NCBI GenBank assembly: GCA_023078685.1
Contig: JALGAS010000002.1
Coordinates: 4,712,001 to 4,776,000, forward strand
DNA length: 64,000 nucleotides
From: Neopestalotiopsis rosae
Taxonomy: Eukaryota; Ascomycota; Sordariomycetes; Amphisphaeriales; Sporocadaceae
Direction of reading: 5' to 3'
Each line of letters begins with the position of its first letter. Position 1 is the stretch's first letter. The position numbers were made by a program, and so were the translations under genes. The notes beneath the pieces are model-generated. The model saw nothing but the letters and a program-made list of their open reading frames with translations. It did no database searches and was not told the DNA's origin. Below, piece after piece: positions 23,369-35,185 of this stretch.

Positions 23369-23418
23369 GGTTAGACATAGTGAGCGTAAGCAAATGCATA
23401 GTGAGTCTAAGGATTCCC
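23369..23418 (-). repeat. Right terminal inverted repeat
   Basis: The reverse complement matches 22533-22582 at 49 of 50 positions, ending at GGATTCCC (23411-23418). Confidence 0.85.
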
Positions 23419-24923
23419 ATTGTAGCGTTACTGCTCTCTTTTAGTATACCAAAAGACCTCAAAATCCAGTGAGCGCTAGGCAATTTGCAGCCGGGATGAC
23501 CGGCAGTTCCAGTTGCAAGCAATCGCCCGGCACCCATCGTCTGGGATGCCATGCGTACTTTTAAGCCTCCTGGGCCAGATTCTTGGTGTGATAAGAGAGG
23601 CAACATCGTCACGGCCCAGGGGCTATCAAGGCTACAGGCTGATAGGGGACCGCCTGCCAGTCCCGGCGCCGAATCCGCAGTCTCGACGCTGAAGGAAGCG
23701 TGGTCGGTCTGCGGCACGTGGTCCAATGTATCACAGACAAAGTTCCAAAGTTGTCAATCGGCTTTAGCTCCCGCAACCGTCCCAGCGGACAGAAAAGCTG
23801 GTCCCTGAGTCATGGACCCTTTGGCAAGCGTTCACTCGCTCAGTCGGGCCCTGCGGCCAACGGGTGATCTTCGCCAGGGATAAAATGCGGAGATTTGGGT
23901 GGCTTGCCTGACATTGGGTATCATCTTGTTAGCCGTATGGTTAGTGGAAACAAATTCTTGTGGAACAGTTCTTCTGTGGCATGTTTTTGTTCTGGTCAAC
24001 AGACACAAGGTGGATTGGGAAGCTGCCGGCGTCATGGTTGTCGATTAAGCCTTCTGTCAGTTGCTGTCACTGTGCTGTCACTCTCGCCTTCTACCGGAGT
24101 CGTATCAGTCGATTCGTGGGTCCTTTCAGGTCAGCTTCCTTCCAACAACGCCACAATCCACTCTCCTGCTCTAGCAGCCATGATCTAGGTACGTAAGTAG
24201 ACTGCGGGCTAGACAGACCATCGCAGCACAACTCCAACCGGGGGTGAGGTCGGTCACGATACTTATTGCATAACTGAGGAGAGGGTTTATGGGATGCCAC
24301 CTGTACTGAAGTCCGACAAAGTGGGTTATTGCTATTGGCAGTGTCTTTCTAGATACAGCAGAAGTATGTACACGACAATGAAAAATGATTTGGAAGGACG
24401 CACAAGAGGAGTTGCTGAAAGACATATTGCGTTTAGAAAGGCCTATCAAATAATATTCTTCCAATAAAGTAAGCCTCTCGACTTTTTCTTTCCTTTCCAT
24501 CTATTATCCAATATGAAGTCTTTTCTTCTAAATGAAGAAAGTATAAAGAATATAAAGATCGTACGCAAACTTTTGCTCGGTTATTGTACTATGTTCAACA
24601 TGAACACAAGAGCAAATTAGTGCTCAATCGATAGCTGTGCTTCCAGGTCCTATGGAACTAATCAAGTCCTTGCGGCACAGCATCTCATGTCGAGCAAGTC
24701 TACTAGTTCATTATGTTGGTCGAGAATCACTTAAAAGATTACTTATTCATATTTTTTCTTATTCATATCTTTGATGGTTCATTACAACAAACGTGTAGTG
24801 CGAGCACTTCGAGGCTTTTGGCAACGCCTGTCCTGACTGAATTGTGATGTACAAGACACGGACCATATCAGACGCTCGCCTTAAGGTCATTCATTGTTTT
24901 TCGTATCCCATTTTGTTCCTAAT
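23419..24923. other. Intergenic region right of the TIR element
   Basis: About 1.5 kb with no supported gene. The part near 24380-24560 is AT-rich with purine runs. The last bases contain the 3' end of the minus-strand gene at 24924. Confidence 0.5.
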
Positions 24924-25354
24924 TTAGAATCTCTCCTTGTCCTTGATGGGCATGTCACTGCCGGTCGACTTCTTGTATTGACCCCGGATGAAGTCAGAGA
25001 TCTGCTCGTCCTTGGCCTGTTCGGCTGCGCTCTCGTTGCTCTGGTCTCCTTGGCCGAGGACGTGCTCCTGTACCCAGTCGACACCTAGCGAGTGGGCAAC
25101 AGATGTCAGTTTCCGATTGTTTGCTTCGCAGGGGCCGATGGGGGGCAAGGAACGCATCAAACGTGCGTCCTTCTCGACTTACCCTTGTCCAGAGCATCTT
25201 CGTTCTTCTCGCTCTCCTTGCCGCCTCCGGCCATGCCGTTTAGCTTGTCCATGAAGCCACCGCCGCTGCTGCTGGACTCCTGCTTCTGATCGTGAGTGGT
25301 GGCTTGTTGACCCTCGGTCTTGTTACCGCCGGTGAGCTTGTTGACGAAATCCAT
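24924..25354 (-). CDS. Small hydrophilic protein, probably stress-related
   Basis: Exons 25354-25183 and 25084-24924 give 110 aa; the intron is GTAAGT...CTAG, 98 nt, and joins DKG to VDWVQE. The protein starts MDFVNKLTGGN, is rich in Gln, Ser, Gly and charged residues, and has a predicted amphipathic C-terminal half (DWVQEHVLGQGDQSN, AAEQAKDEQISDFIRGQYKK) ending in a lysine-rich tail. There is no signal peptide or membrane segment. I recall similar small proteins in many Pezizomycotina, sometimes labelled DNA-damage- or stress-responsive, but have no domain to name. An AGGGG word at 25726-25730, about 370 bp upstream, resembles a fungal stress-response element. The gene model is well supported; the stress role is inference. 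Confidence 0.78.
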
Positions 25355-26939
25355 TGTGATTGAGGTTTGGGTTACTGTCGTGTAGAGTAGGTAGGTGTAG
25401 ATGTTACTGTGGAAGATGATGAATGAAGAAGGAAGGGAGAAGTGTTCAGAAGAGTGAGCAGAAGGCTTGATTAAAGAGCAGAGATGGAGGCAGCCGGAAG
25501 CTCCACAGAGACAACAACGCAGCTGCCAATGATATACTTGGCAATCAGGCGAGTGTCTCTTTTGCCAAGCCACCGTCCACAAAACAAGCTGGAGGTGAAT
25601 CAACAACCAATCGTGAGCCCATGATGTCACTGCCAAGGAGGAAGCTGAGCCCCACCAAGCTGTATCACTGGAGATAAGGTTTGAGTCGCTTTGATGATGG
25701 GTGAATAGATGGCCGAGGACGAGGAGGGGTCGAATGTTAATCACAATTTCAGTGTCTGGCAACTTGTTTTCTCACAATGTACAGCATGTCTTTGTACAAA
25801 TTCTGGTATAATTATTCCGTGGTAAGTCGTCATAAATGTATGGTTGGTTGCCTCTGCTATCTCCAGTGAAGGCTGTGCGGGGACCCCACAAATCGGAAAT
25901 CGCCGGTGATTATTCGGAGCGTGGTCGCTACTGCGAGCGGTGATAATGATTGCCATTCTGGGATGAGCCCTCGTCCATGGTCCATGGTCTCATTACATCG
26001 ACTGTAATGTCGACAATCAGAGGACAAGAATATTAATGGCCAATAACCCAAAATCTGTGCTATGTGGATCGACTCTGCGCTGTCTGTCTGCTTGTACGTA
26101 AATATCCCTCATGCATCCCGTCGTATTCACCGCATGATGCATCTTTCACGATCTGTTCAATTATGCTCATTGGATTATTTGAAGACGCATCTCATGAATG
26201 CAAAACTCTCCGTCCTGCCTGTCAAATGAAAGCTTATTGATTTCTGGACTATGATCTATTTATAATGCACTCCCCAAAACCGTGACGCCTTGATTTCATT
26301 GCGCAAATAAATTCCTCCGTCGGAAGCAAGGCAGAACGAACCAAAGCATCGAGACAACAATCCTGGGCACATATTATTGTCACCCCATTCTGCAGCTGAG
26401 GGCACAACTTTCCGTGCCTCTGGTATCATGTGGTATCATAACTAAAACCAGCATACGCAATGCCGGTGGACCGCTGGAATCTCTTTGTCCATGCATTCTC
26501 CATTCATTCCCTTTCAAAAACAATCAAAATTTTCCCTGTACCAGAAGGACCAATCTCAACCTCCAATGCAGTGTACGCCAACCATATGATGCTTCGGGCC
26601 TTTGGTATCTCTCGCACGTTGTGGCTACTCACTAATAAGAGAAAACGCTGGATGCGGGTTCAAAAAAGTCGCTATATATGACTGGGTCCCATTTGGGGCA
26701 AGCCGGCTCGTCAAACGGCGTCTTGGCCATTACAGCCAAATGGTAAAATTTGGCGATACGAATTGGCTCCAATGTCTCAGTCAAAGATTCAGTCGCCCGC
26801 ATTGCTCAGCCGGGTAGCATGAGAATACGGTAGGTCGCAAAATCGTCGGATGCCCATTACTGATCAACACTTAGCGTCAGAAGATGGAAGATGGAAGAGC
26901 CTGAGAGGTTCTTATGAAGCCATCATAATCTTCGGAACG
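25355..26939. other. Intergenic region
   Basis: About 1.58 kb holding the promoter of the small hydrophilic protein and the 3' region of GRR1. It includes an AGGGG word at 25726-25730. No gene, tRNA or repeat was recognised. Confidence 0.55.
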
Positions 26940-29435
26940 CTATTCGCGTCGACCCTCTGCCAAGTTGCTCTGGAGTGACGCTGTACTAGGTTCGCCATTG
27001 GACTGGCCAGGACCCCCCGATGCATTGACGGCAGCTGTACTAGGTCCCGGCATGTATGATCCCGGGTGTTGGAAGGCTGACGGAGGAATATGTAAAGCTG
27101 GCGTTTCTTGAGTAGGTGTGGTTGATTCTACTTGAGGTGTAGACGACGCGAAAGTATCGAGGGCTACAGCTGGGTTCGAGTTGTCTCTGAGCAATAGGCG
27201 CTCGAGATCTTCTCCTGACGGAGTTGCGGTATCCGCTGGGAGACGTGCAATGCCTTGCGATGCTAGCCAACTAGTGTTGTCGCTGGGCCTTGGGAGCTGG
27301 GCGTGTGCAGGTGCTGGTGGCGGTGGTGGAGGCATCATTAGATTGTCATTTTGAGTGGCGATGGGGTCAGGTCCGATGGCGACATCACTACCTTCGCCCA
27401 TGTCTTCGTCATCGACAACATCGTCTCCCTCAAATGCATCTGGTCCAGTAAGTGCGAAACTTCTAGTCGGTGCCACACCTGCATGGAACTGTGCGAATTC
27501 CTCCCTCGAGTTTAGATAGTCTTTCAATCCAGTAACCCCCCGGCCTGAGAAGACACAGAAGACTTGTCGCTGGTGTTCGGTGAAATCGGGAGGTGCATCC
27601 CTGCAGAATGCGTCTAAATCATCGCGCAAGAATGCCGTAACGCCAGTCAAGCTGAGATGAGTAAGTTTGGGGCATGCATTCAGGAGTCGAATGATACTCT
27701 GTTCCAATTCCTTTGCGTCAGCTTCAAATTACTCCAGGGGGCACTTGTAGATTACTTACAGGCAGTGTCAGATTAACACAGTAGCTCAGATGAACTCTCT
27801 CCAAGCTGCTGCTGTGGCTGTAGTCGGTTACAACGTTACCGTTGGCATCTCGACGAGAGCGGGCTCGCTGGTTGGCCTTGGCGAGAGCGTACATGCTCTC
27901 ATCCGTGATATTGTTGCATCTTACCAAGCCGATGCGCTTGAGCTTGGGCAAGGTTGCAAGTCTGGTGACGGACTCATCTGTGAGATGCTGGCAACAACCC
28001 AAGTCAATGTAGCGGATCCGGTTGCAGGAATGAACAAGCCTCTTGACAGCGTCGTCCGTGATGTGGCGACAGTGTCCAAGATGCACATAGTGGAGGTTCT
28101 TTCCCAGCCGCGAAATAGCATAGACAGCCGCATCGGTAATGTTACCGCACTTGGCAAGAACAAGGTTACGGAGTCGAGGGGCTACGTCGATGATCTTCTC
28201 AACCGCACGATCCGTAAGACGAGTACAACAGGTAAGGTCAAGGATACGAAGATGCTCATAGATCTTGTTCGAGGAGAGCGACAAGAATGCAGAATCCTCA
28301 ATCAATTCGCAGTTTGCAAGGCGAAGTTCGCGGAGGGATTGTCCTTGAGCTAGCAGGGCGGTGACGGGCTCATTACCAATGTGACGACAGGAATGTAGGT
28401 CAATCTCGAGGATGTTTGGGCAATTGATGGCAAAGGCCATGACAGCGTCATCGTTGAGTTGATCGCAATCGTTGAGTTTGAGCTGTCCATAATAGTCAGT
28501 ATTTCAAGGATGCATTTGGAAGTCGCTAGATTCCGCAAAGGACCGGGACTCACCCTCTTGATGTACTTGCAGCTCTCAGCCAGCCTCATCAAACTCTCGT
28601 TGGAGATGCGCTTGCAGTTGGTCACATTCAGCCCTTGCAATCTGGGGCAGTTATCAGCAATGGCGAAAACTGAGGCTTCAGTAATTTTGTCGTCCTGGGA
28701 AATATCGAGCGCCAGCAGATGCGGGCTGTTTTGCACCAGAGCCTTCAGTCCAATATCTGTCAGCTCTCTGCAGTTTGTCAAGGTAAGACGTTCAACGCGG
28801 GTGCAGACAGCCAGAGGGATGACACTTCCGTCATTGACCTCGGACGAAAGGGTGGCAAGATTCAAGCGCTTGATGAATTCAGGATATGCAAAGGTTGGCT
28901 GCTGTAGCTGCAATGTCTGACAAATCTGTGTGTGTTTTTCCCACGAAGTGCAAGTTGGGCGGTGCCACAGCATCTCTACCACGTTGCGTGCCCATCGTCT
29001 TGATACCAGCATACATCTAAACATGTCTGCGGGAGAGCTGAGTCGGGAGAATATGCTGATGAGAATTTCGCTAGGAAGAGTGGCCGCTGGAGGCAGACAT
29101 TCTTGGTCATTAACCTGCATGTCTTGGAGATTGGGCATGACGCCCAGCGAAGATTCCGAATCGTTATTGATCGCATAAAAGTCGGACTCGTCATTATCGC
29201 GGGGAAGCGGGGAGTTTGTCGATGACGATGATCGAGAGTCGCGAGCCTCAACATCCATGTTGTTGTTGGCATCTACTGGCGTGAGTCGACTTTGAGGCTG
29301 ATCCGGTTGTTGTTGTTGTTGTTGTGGTGGTGGTGATGTCGTATCCATGGCGGCGTTTGCAGCGGTCGGGGCTTGTCCCGCCTGAGTTCGACCAGCAATC
29401 AAGTCGAGGGCAGCAGCAGAAGGAGGAGGGCGCAT
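26940..29435 (-). CDS. GRR1: F-box/leucine-rich-repeat protein, SCF ubiquitin ligase subunit GRR1
   Basis: Exons 29435-28554, 28482-27760 and 27710-26940 give 791 aa, with both introns in phase 0. Residues 1-115 are disordered with a seven-Gln run near 38-43. The F-box spans about 118-160 (LPSEILISIFSRLSSPADMFRCMLVSRRW). It is followed by at least a dozen cysteine-type leucine-rich repeats (TNCRELTDIGL, TNCKRISNESL, ASCRHIG, TCCTRLTDRAV, AKCGNITDAAV, GHCRHITDDAV, GCCQHLTDESV, VRCNNITDESM). A final folded block runs LSLTGVTAFLRDDLDAFCRDAP...FCVFSGRGV, then an acidic and proline-rich tail. GRR1 selects phosphorylated targets such as cyclins and nutrient-signalling regulators for SCF ubiquitination, and is needed for glucose sensing and ascospore development in filamentous fungi. 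The start is the first ATG in frame. Confidence 0.92.
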
Positions 29436-32241
29436 TTCGCAGCCGTCTATTCTGGATTAGATGACTAGGCGGTGCTGACGATCCGCTGGTCTGTGACGTT
29501 GATGTCGCTCCCTCCAAACCAGGATATGGATTCGGGGGCGTGTCCGTGGAGCCCGTAGGGCCCGGGCTGGCTTTCGTTCTGCGGATGTTCTTCACAGAAC
29601 GGTGACGGTGTCGCTCGACTGCAGGTGTTCGGTGGATGAAGCGCGGAAGCAAGGGGCGCGTCTTGATGATGTCGCTTGGGTCGGACAACGCCTTTGTGTT
29701 GTTTTTGTTGTGAGGCTGATTTGGCGATGATGCACTGTGACTGACTGTTGGTGGTTGAGGCCGGGCTTTTGGAACCAGGAAACTAAGGTCAGGTAGGAAA
29801 GGCACCACCAAGCCCGCTGACTGGGACTGGGACGCGTGGGGCTGGCTGGGCGACTGGGCTTTTTCTTTTTTGCGTTAAGTGAATATCGGAGAAGACGGAA
29901 TCCCCGCTACGGCCCTGCGATTTAGTGCTAGGCCCCCCCTGAAACAGGCGTCTGATCTGTACCTCCGTTTGGTAATGTACTTATTGCACCAAGCCGGCAA
30001 CGGCGGGAGCGAGCTGAATGCTATTTGGATGGAATGTCGAGGTAGTGATGTGGTGACGATCGTGCATAATAATTGCGAATTAGATAAGTCCCCGAGAGAG
30101 AGAAGGATGCAAAGATCCCGCGATGATAAGGACCCCCGGCTCACAAAGCTGTAGGTAGAAAGTGAATACTGGTATGTAATTGTTTACTAGGAACTAGTCT
30201 GTTGCGATCGTTGTTGACTTTCCACGTTTTCACCACATCCATCTGCCAATTTACACTTTTCGGAAAGATCCATCTTAGCCCGTACGTACCCACGTAGCGA
30301 CAGAGCACGGTTCACGCTTTTAAAGTACTACTCTTATTTCATAGAGCCTCCGACGTCAGTGCCAACTATCATGGTCCACTTACATGGTAGGACCTGCTCA
30401 GGTGACATGTTTTGGCTGCAGACGTCCTCTAGTACATGGAGTTTGTTGAAGTTGTCATCGGGAAAGCAATGGGAGGCAGCCTTCCCGGACAGTCCATAAT
30501 ATCATAGCAGCAGCGCCGGTTTCATTCACATCTCAGTCCAATGGCTACGTTCATCGCCAATGCTCAGTTGGAAATCAATGCGCCGACCGATACTATCTTT
30601 CCCGTGTGCGCCATGCGCTGGCTGTGCTCATTATTGTGCCGGGCGGCAAAGTCTAAATACTTGATTTATAAAAGCATCGAGTCGGGACTCCGGGGGTTCT
30701 TCCTATTACACCCAGAGAGTTTTCTCTTTCTGAGAAACTTACCCCAAACCACACTTCATGAGACAAACAAGCTCTTCTCATAACCATATTATTGACGATA
30801 CCCCAAGAGATCAAACAACTCGTGACGTGCGTGTGTGTTGCTCTATGCTATGCTCGCCGTTGGATGATTAGCAGACCCTTTCTGCAATCCTTTTGGTTTC
30901 TCCTCACAGAATCCTGCCAACCACAAGAATAGTAGCCATGATGTGATTATACTGTAACTGATGCAGACATATGGACATTCCCCGCTCGAGTCGGTCTGTT
31001 CACTCTACAGACTAAATTATCACACTCATACTCATATATTGTAGAAAAGAAAAATTTCGCATTAGGTCATATAACGTGGTTATTAGAAGCAATTGTGATT
31101 TTCATATGAATTTCAAACATTAATATCAACATGCTAACTCCTACGTCTTGAGAAAGATTTCAAGGTTAGTACATATAATGGATTGAACGGAGAGCAAGTA
31201 AAAGAGCTCACTAAGTGCATATCACATCACACTCGCATACAAGGCAAAATTCGTTTTGGAAGGGAGTACTCGCAGTCTGTGTCACTACGTCAAATGTACG
31301 GCAAGCATGGCCGAGAAGTCGGATAAGCAATATGTGTGGGACCAGGCGGTGCGGTGCTGCCCAACGGCGACCACACAAACCATACCAAGCACGGTGACTA
31401 TTATCCTTGGATTGTCACTGATGACAAATTTGCACTCATCTCGGGAGTGTCGTGCCCGACTCCGTCGTTCGTGCGTAAAAGGGCACACTGGACTTCTGAG
31501 TTACCTAGACAACGGGCCAAATATATCTCAGTGGCTCATTTACTGGCCCAAGGTCGTATTCTCGTGGGAAAAGAGACAATCTCTAGATCCTGCACCACAA
31601 GCTTGATTGTGATGAGTCCAGGCGCTTAGGAAAATGTCAGCCAGTCAACTGGAGGAGAACACCACCTTGAACAGTGACGACCAGAATAGAACTAGAAACC
31701 CCCCTGCACTTGATATCATTCCTGTGAAATTCAATTCGTGCTTCTCTCGTAGCGAACGAATTACAGGGCTGATCGCGCGTGGATCTTTTTTAGCCCATGT
31801 TTTCCCCCGACTCCCCGCGACCCCGCTTGGTTGCCAGCCGGATTGACTTGACCCCACCCACTGGTGAGCCTCTGCTAAACTTGAATTTCATTAGAAGTCC
31901 ATGTAAATTTGGCACAAGCCCCATTTCGCCAATTTGTGCCGGACCGTTGCGGCCAGTCATCCTGGGCTCCAATTCATCGTGGGTTAGCTTGCCTTGGTGC
32001 TTTCAGTTAACAAGCATCGGCCCATTGATGACGATACTACCGTAATGCAGTGAGCTACTCTAGCTTGGATTGAGCTTTTGCAGCAGATACCATCATTTCA
32101 ATCTTCAAGGACTCTACCTCCACATTTACTACGGAAGTGACTCGTTCTCGCTCACAAGCATTCATGTTCTTGACATAGCACTCTTTCTTCTGTTTCCTAC
32201 TTCATCCTAGTACCGGAACTGGCACGTTTCTGTGACCGATC
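29436..32241. other. 2.8 kb divergent intergenic region
   Basis: Separates the GRR1 start (-) from the AIM18-type gene start (+). The part next to GRR1 (29436-29880) is CT-rich on the minus strand and looks like a long leader. An 80-codon ATG-initiated frame at 30541-30783 has no features and is not called. Around 31000-31200 the sequence is AT-rich. No repeat or RNA gene was recognised. Confidence 0.5.
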
Positions 32242-33423
32242 ATGATGAGATCTGCGCGCACTCGCGTCCTTCCGGATGCTGTTCTGCGCCCTCTACAACA
32301 AACCTCACGTTTACGGCTGTCACGGCTCCCGCAATGCCCCAATGCCTCTGCGCAAGCTCGAACTTTCATGGGTCGCGAGCGACCCTCGCATCGAGCATAT
32401 GAAAGCTTAAACCTCGATCGCATGCGCACAGATTCCTACTCGTATCATATCAAGAGGCAAAGATTTCTTGCCGCCGGGGCAATGGCCGGAATCGTCGCCT
32501 TCATCTACACTGCATACCTGCTCAAGAAGGAGATCGACAAGCCCACGAAATTTGATTCTGGTCTCCCGAAGAATGCCGACCCCTTCTTGACCGAGGCTGG
32601 GAGCAAGCGGAAGACTGTGGTGCACGATCAGGAAGGTCGGGAAATGGTTCCAACGGGCAACACAACAGTTCAATGGTTTCCACGCACATTGGAGCTCAAG
32701 GCTGGGGCTGTTGACGGGCAGGAAGCACACAATGGCGTTGAATATACTCTCGTGGGCCTGGGCACAAGGACCGTCACTTTCTTGGGCTTTGAGGTCTACG
32801 TCGTGGGCTACTACATTGCGACACCCGATATTGCAGCCATTCAGAAACGCCTCATCAAGGATATCAATCCGATTGCAACAACCCTTGTACCAAGCGAGCG
32901 CGACGAACTGCGGAGACGGCTCCTGGATCCGGTTGAGGGCGAGAAGCTCTGGCTGGAAATTCTCAAGGACATCAAGCCTAGAAGTGCCATGAGAATCATT
33001 CCTGTACGAAACACAGACTTTCCCCATCTGCGCGATGGGTTTGTCAGGGCCATCACAGCACGATCGCAAGCGCATAAGCAGGAGTACAATGACGAGGCGT
33101 TCGGTGCCTCAATGACTGAGTTCCGGACCTTGTTCAACAGAGGCAAGATGCCCGCCAAGGGAGAGCTGATCATGGTTCGCGATGAAAGAGGGGCCTTGAC
33201 AATCATGTATGACGATGGCAAGCAGCAAAAACAAAAGACTGAAAATGAGAACGTTCTTGGCACCATCGGTCGCGTAGCGGATGAGAGGGTCAGTCGGGCG
33301 CTGTGGCTCAATTACCTCGCTGGAAAGGCTGTTGCAAGTGAGCCGGCAAGAAAGAATATCGTCGAGGGCATCATGGAGTTCGTCGAACGACCAATAGGCA
33401 CAGTTGCCGCTCAGGTCCTATGA
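32242..33423 (+). CDS. AIM18: AIM18/chalcone-isomerase-fold mitochondrial protein
   Basis: An intronless frame of 393 aa. The N-terminus is rich in Arg, Ser and Leu without acids (residues 1-45), a mitochondrial targeting peptide. A single membrane helix FLAAGAMAGIVAFIYTAYLL spans 75-94, as in Aim18/Aim46 proteins of the matrix side of the inner membrane. The C-terminal domain has the chalcone-isomerase fold landmarks: LVGLGTRTVTFLGFEVYVVGYY, SAMRIIPVRNTDFPHLRDGFVRAI, FRTLFNRGKMPAKGELIMVRD and VSRALWLNYLAGKAVASEPARKNIVEG. Fungal members are not flavonoid enzymes; yeast Aim18 is linked to mitochondrial inheritance and heme binding has been reported. Two adjacent ATGs (32242 and 32245) could both initiate. 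Gene symbol is by family resemblance. Confidence 0.88.
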   Translation: MMRSARTRVLPDAVLRPLQQTSRLRLSRLPQCPNASAQARTFMGRERPSHRAYESLNLDRMRTDSYSYHIKRQRFLAAGAMAGIVAFIYTAYLLKKEIDKPTKFDSGLPKNADPFLTEAGSKRKTVVHDQEGREMVPTGNTTVQWFPRTLELKAGAVDGQEAHNGVEYTLVGLGTRTVTFLGFEVYVVGYYIATPDIAAIQKRLIKDINPIATTLVPSERDELRRRLLDPVEGEKLWLEILKDIKPRSAMRIIPVRNTDFPHLRDGFVRAITARSQAHKQEYNDEAFGASMTEFRTLFNRGKMPAKGELIMVRDERGALTIMYDDGKQQKQKTENENVLGTIGRVADERVSRALWLNYLAGKAVASEPARKNIVEGIMEFVERPIGTVAAQVL

Positions 33424-35185
33424 TGGGACAAAACGAACTATTGGCTAGGAACCCTGGCCTTTCGCAGGTGCAAGGCGGATTACTCTGCAGCCTTTGCGAA
33501 ATGTACAAAATCATGATGTATAGTGCACGCGCGGGGAAATGTACATAATGAACAATACCAAAATCGCCCATCCTTTATGCGCGGAACACCCAAAATTATG
33601 GCAATTTTCGAACTCGCATAGAGACCACGATCTACGGCCACCAGCCATCGTGTAATCTCGATGTATTCATCTGTTACGAACGTCTGATATTGATGCTACG
33701 ACACATTTCCCCGGTGAGTCATACGGGGACTAGCAGTTTTGTGACTGCTTGTACGAAAGTACTGCGCATCATGCATCCAGGGCCTGCCTGGTCTTTCAGA
33801 GACGATCGCTAATAGACAACCCATCCTACAGCTAATAGTATGCTGACGCCGGACTTCATGATATCATTCTACCATACTACCGTAGACATAGAGCTGCATG
33901 CGCAGGAAGCAATTCATCAACTCTCTTACACATCAACATCCTGAGATCTTGATTAAGCCAACCGAAAGCTGCCCGACACAAGTCAAAGGCACCAATTTGA
34001 GTATTGTAAAGGCTTCAATAATCAAGCTGGGTAAGGTGAGTTTCTTCCTAACCTCAACCTATCATAGGTGTAGGTCCCAACTGGTCGTGTCTGTGCTCGG
34101 TTCAAACGACAGGGTCGAAGTCATTGGCACCGATCGACGGTCTTACAGAAGCGACAACTGGTCTGCATCACACCAATGCGAGATCGATTATTGAACGGAT
34201 ACTAGTTGGTCCGGTCGCTGCGATGACCTGCTCACGCGGACGCCGTGATCGTATGCACCATATCCAGCCGGTCTAGGACTCGGGTCCATGCCGCTCGAAT
34301 CGCTGCTTTGGACTTTTTTTTTGCATACACCTACCTCGCTTCACCACCGGCCGACAGACATCTATACAACACCCGGGAACCGGCAGCCTTGTCTATTCTC
34401 CAAAATGGTGGAGTAGGACACCACCCACGCGGCAGATGCACAATTAATCGATGCCAAGCTCGCCCGGCATCACTCGATAAGCACAGAAGCTTATTCGGGC
34501 CCCCCTTGTTCGGCGGGGCTCGCCCGGCTTTTGACTTCTGATGGATACAAGTCTAAGTTGTATACTTTGCTGTATGCAAAGTCGGTCCGTCCGCGCAAGT
34601 GCAGCTCTAGACCACACCGTCCTCATGGTTCTGGGATTTCCGTTTACCTCTGCATTATCCGACTCGTGCATACTGCCACACAACCATACACAAACGTGAG
34701 TTTCTAGGCCAGAAAAGGCAGGCCGTTCATAGTACGCACTGGTGAGCGTCATTATAAGCTGTGTGCCTCGAGTGCCACAGGTGGGATTGCTGCAGCCTCC
34801 TGGGCTGCTGTTGCTGCAGAATTATGCAAAATTACGCACACTAGACAGAACTCTGTCTGAAATGGCTGCAATATAGCTGTGGCTTACATGACTTGCTGCA
34901 GAAGATGGGAATCTTGGCGGCACGCACGATATTGCCTCCGAGTCCCGACTTGATTATACAAGAGGGCAAAGATGCATTAATAGAAGATTTACAATTCAGT
35001 TCTGCTCCGCTGTCATCTGTGCTTCTGCGTCGACGAGAGTGAGTCCTTTTGAGGAAAGATAAGGAGTGTCTTCTTCTCTTTCTGTCCCATCTTTTCATCT
35101 ATACTCCAGCGGTGCTTTGTTCTTTTTACAGACTGAGGTATTTGCTTCACGAGGGACTTGCCACCGTGAAGATTAATCAGTCAAG
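33424..35185. other. Intergenic region
   Basis: About 1.76 kb between the AIM18-type gene and the carboxypeptidase. Short TTG- or ATG-initiated frames here are featureless. No repeat or RNA gene was recognised. Confidence 0.5.

Larger units (their letters stand above)
22533..23418. mobile_element. 886-bp DNA element with 50-bp terminal inverted repeats
   Basis: The left end (22533-22582) and the reverse complement of the right end (23369-23418) match at 49 of 50 positions: GGGAATCCTTAGACTCACTA, then TGCATTTGCTTACGCTCACT, then ATATCTAACC versus ATGTCTAACC. Such long, nearly perfect inverted repeats are the hallmark of a class II transposon. At 886 bp it is too short to encode a complete transposase. 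It contains two short ATG-initiated frames, 22767-23027 and 23208-23342, neither recognised. An obvious target-site duplication was not found at the outer ends (left flank ATAAAAAG, right flank ATTGTAGC), so superfamily cannot be assigned. The near identity of the ends suggests a fairly recent copy. A simple non-transposon inverted duplication is the alternative. Confidence 0.75.

Noticed and set aside
30541..30783. 80-codon ATG-initiated frame between GRR1 and AIM18
   Set aside because: Short, no homologous landmarks, and no splice partner; more likely chance.
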